Below, piece after piece: positions 5,064 through 5,960 of a stretch of DNA of 5,960 bases. Origin of the DNA: Desulfobacteraceae bacterium (GTDB lineage: Bacteria; Desulfobacterota; Desulfobacteria; Desulfobacterales; Desulfobacteraceae); assembly GCA_022712835.1 (NCBI GenBank), contig JAFLJU010000592.1, positions 1 to 5,960 on the forward strand. The letters are read 5' to 3'. Position 1 is the first letter of the stretch. Each line of letters begins with the position of its first letter. The notes beneath the pieces are model-generated. The model made no database searches, was not told the origin of the DNA, and worked only from the letters and a program-made list of their open reading frames with translations. A program made the translations under genes and the position numbers.

Positions 5064-5960
5064 ATGATCAGCAAGTCTATTGTCAGCGAATTAAAAAAGA
5101 TTGTCGGGTCCGAACACCTGCTCACGGAACGAGAGGACATGCTTACCTATTCCTATGATGCAGCTGTCCTTGATTCACAAATGCCCTTTGCCGTAGTAAT
5201 GCCGGGCACTACCCCAGAGATCGGTAAAATAGTCTCCCTTTGCCATGAAAATCGTATTCCCATAACCGTCAGGGGATCGGGCACCAACCTGTCCGGAGGG
5301 ACTATTCCAGACGCTTCGGGGATTGTTCTGCTCACCGGTCGCCTAAATAAAATAATTGAAATCAATGAACAGGATATGTATGCTGTGGTTCAACCAGGGG
5401 TTGTCACGGCCACCCTCGCTGCAGCAGTGGAAAAACGAGGGCTTTTTTATCCGCCTGATCCCGGAAGTCAGGCCGTCTCCACCCTGGGGGGTAATGTGGC
5501 GGAGAATGCCGGGGGGTTGCGGGGACTCAAATACGGGGTGACCAAGGATTATGTCATGGGGCTTCATTTTTTTGATGCCCGGGGGCAATATGTTAAAACC
5601 GGTTCCAGGACGGTAAAATGTGCCACTGGATATAATATAACGGGACTCATGACTGGGTCCGAAGGGACCCTGGGTATTTTGGATGAAATCATTTTAAAAC
5701 TGATCCCCGCTCCCAGAGCACGGCAGTCCATGGTGGCGGTTTACGAAACAATAGATGCAGCATCTGAAACCGTGGCTGAAATCATTGCCGCCCACATTGT
5801 TCCTGCTACCCTTGAGATTCTGGATAATTTTACCATCCGGGCGGTGGAAGACTATTCCCATGCAGGCCTTCCCGTTGATGCAGCCGCGTTGTTGCTCATT
5901 GAAGTGGACGGCCACCCGGTTGTGGTGGCTGAAGAGGGCGAAAAGGTGGAAGCCCTGTGC
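5064..5960 (+). CDS. glcD: FAD-linked oxidase, GlcD/D-lactate dehydrogenase (Dld-II) family, N-terminal part (cut by window edge)
   Basis: The first 299 residues of a VAO-type flavoprotein that oxidises a 2-hydroxyacid (D-lactate or glycolate) to the 2-oxoacid; family members have about 460-500 residues, so roughly 160-200 are missing. The FAD-binding domain is complete: PITVRGSGTNLSGG at 66-79, PPDPGSQ at 130-136, STLGGNVAENAGG at 139-151, KYGVTKDYV at 156-164 and GYNITGLMTGSEGTLGI at 189-205. The C-terminal FAD-oxidase domain starts near 215, with EILDNFTIRAVEDY at 251-264. There is no signal peptide; the protein is probably cytoplasmic or at the inner face of the membrane, feeding electrons to a GlcF-like Fe-S partner that would be expected downstream. 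The ATG at 5064 has AAGGGG five bases upstream. D-lactate is favoured over glycolate because of the divergent lut/TRAP genes, but the motifs visible here do not separate the two. Confidence 0.94.
   Translation, partial: MISKSIVSELKKIVGSEHLLTEREDMLTYSYDAAVLDSQMPFAVVMPGTTPEIGKIVSLCHENRIPITVRGSGTNLSGGTIPDASGIVLLTGRLNKIIEINEQDMYAVVQPGVVTATLAAAVEKRGLFYPPDPGSQAVSTLGGNVAENAGGLRGLKYGVTKDYVMGLHFFDARGQYVKTGSRTVKCATGYNITGLMTGSEGTLGILDEIILKLIPAPRARQSMVAVYETIDAASETVAEIIAAHIVPATLEILDNFTIRAVEDYSHAGLPVDAAALLLIEVDGHPVVVAEEGEKVEALC

Overview
This window holds most of a lactate (or closely related 2-hydroxyacid) uptake-and-oxidation locus, read as two divergent transcription units around a regulatory region at about 4641-5063. 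Base composition is moderate. The gene set is a DctP/Q/M TRAP transporter, LutC-type and LutB-type LUD proteins, and a GlcD/D-lactate-dehydrogenase-type flavoprotein. This combination resembles the organic-acid oxidation loci of sulfate-reducing Desulfobacterota (Desulfobacterales-like). That assignment is inferred from gene content and general sequence feel; no marker gene is present to prove it.

Minus-strand unit, in transcription order: dctP (periplasmic binding protein, 4640-3489), a GC-rich intercistronic hairpin (3456-3413), dctQ (small membrane subunit, 3375-2881), dctM (large membrane permease, 2866-1523), a 140-base gap containing an 18-base-arm imperfect palindrome (1515-1448), lutC (1382-768), and a lutB-like iron-sulfur protein (771 to the window edge) whose start codon overlaps the lutC stop. 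Plus-strand unit: an FAD-linked oxidase of the GlcD/Dld-II family beginning at 5064 and running off the right edge.

The most informative regulatory observation is a pair of near-identical 13-base palindromes of the FadR/GntR type (TnGTnnnACnA). TTGGTAATACCAA lies just before the oxidase ribosome binding site, and ATGGTCATACCAA (minus strand) sits directly downstream of a promoter candidate for dctP that has a perfect TTGACA -35. PdhR, LldR and GlcC, which control pyruvate, lactate and glycolate genes, belong to this regulator subfamily. One regulator of this class therefore probably controls both arms. No regulator gene is visible in the window.

Working model (inference): DctP captures a small hydroxy- or oxo-acid in the periplasm and DctQM imports it with Na+. 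Lactate is oxidised to pyruvate by the flavoprotein (D-isomer) and by a Lut-type complex (L-isomer), passing electrons through iron-sulfur proteins toward the quinone pool. The two CDSs at the window edges are incomplete, so the Fe-S motifs of the LutB-like protein and the C-terminal substrate domain of the oxidase cannot be checked here. I see no mobile element, CRISPR array, tRNA or rRNA.
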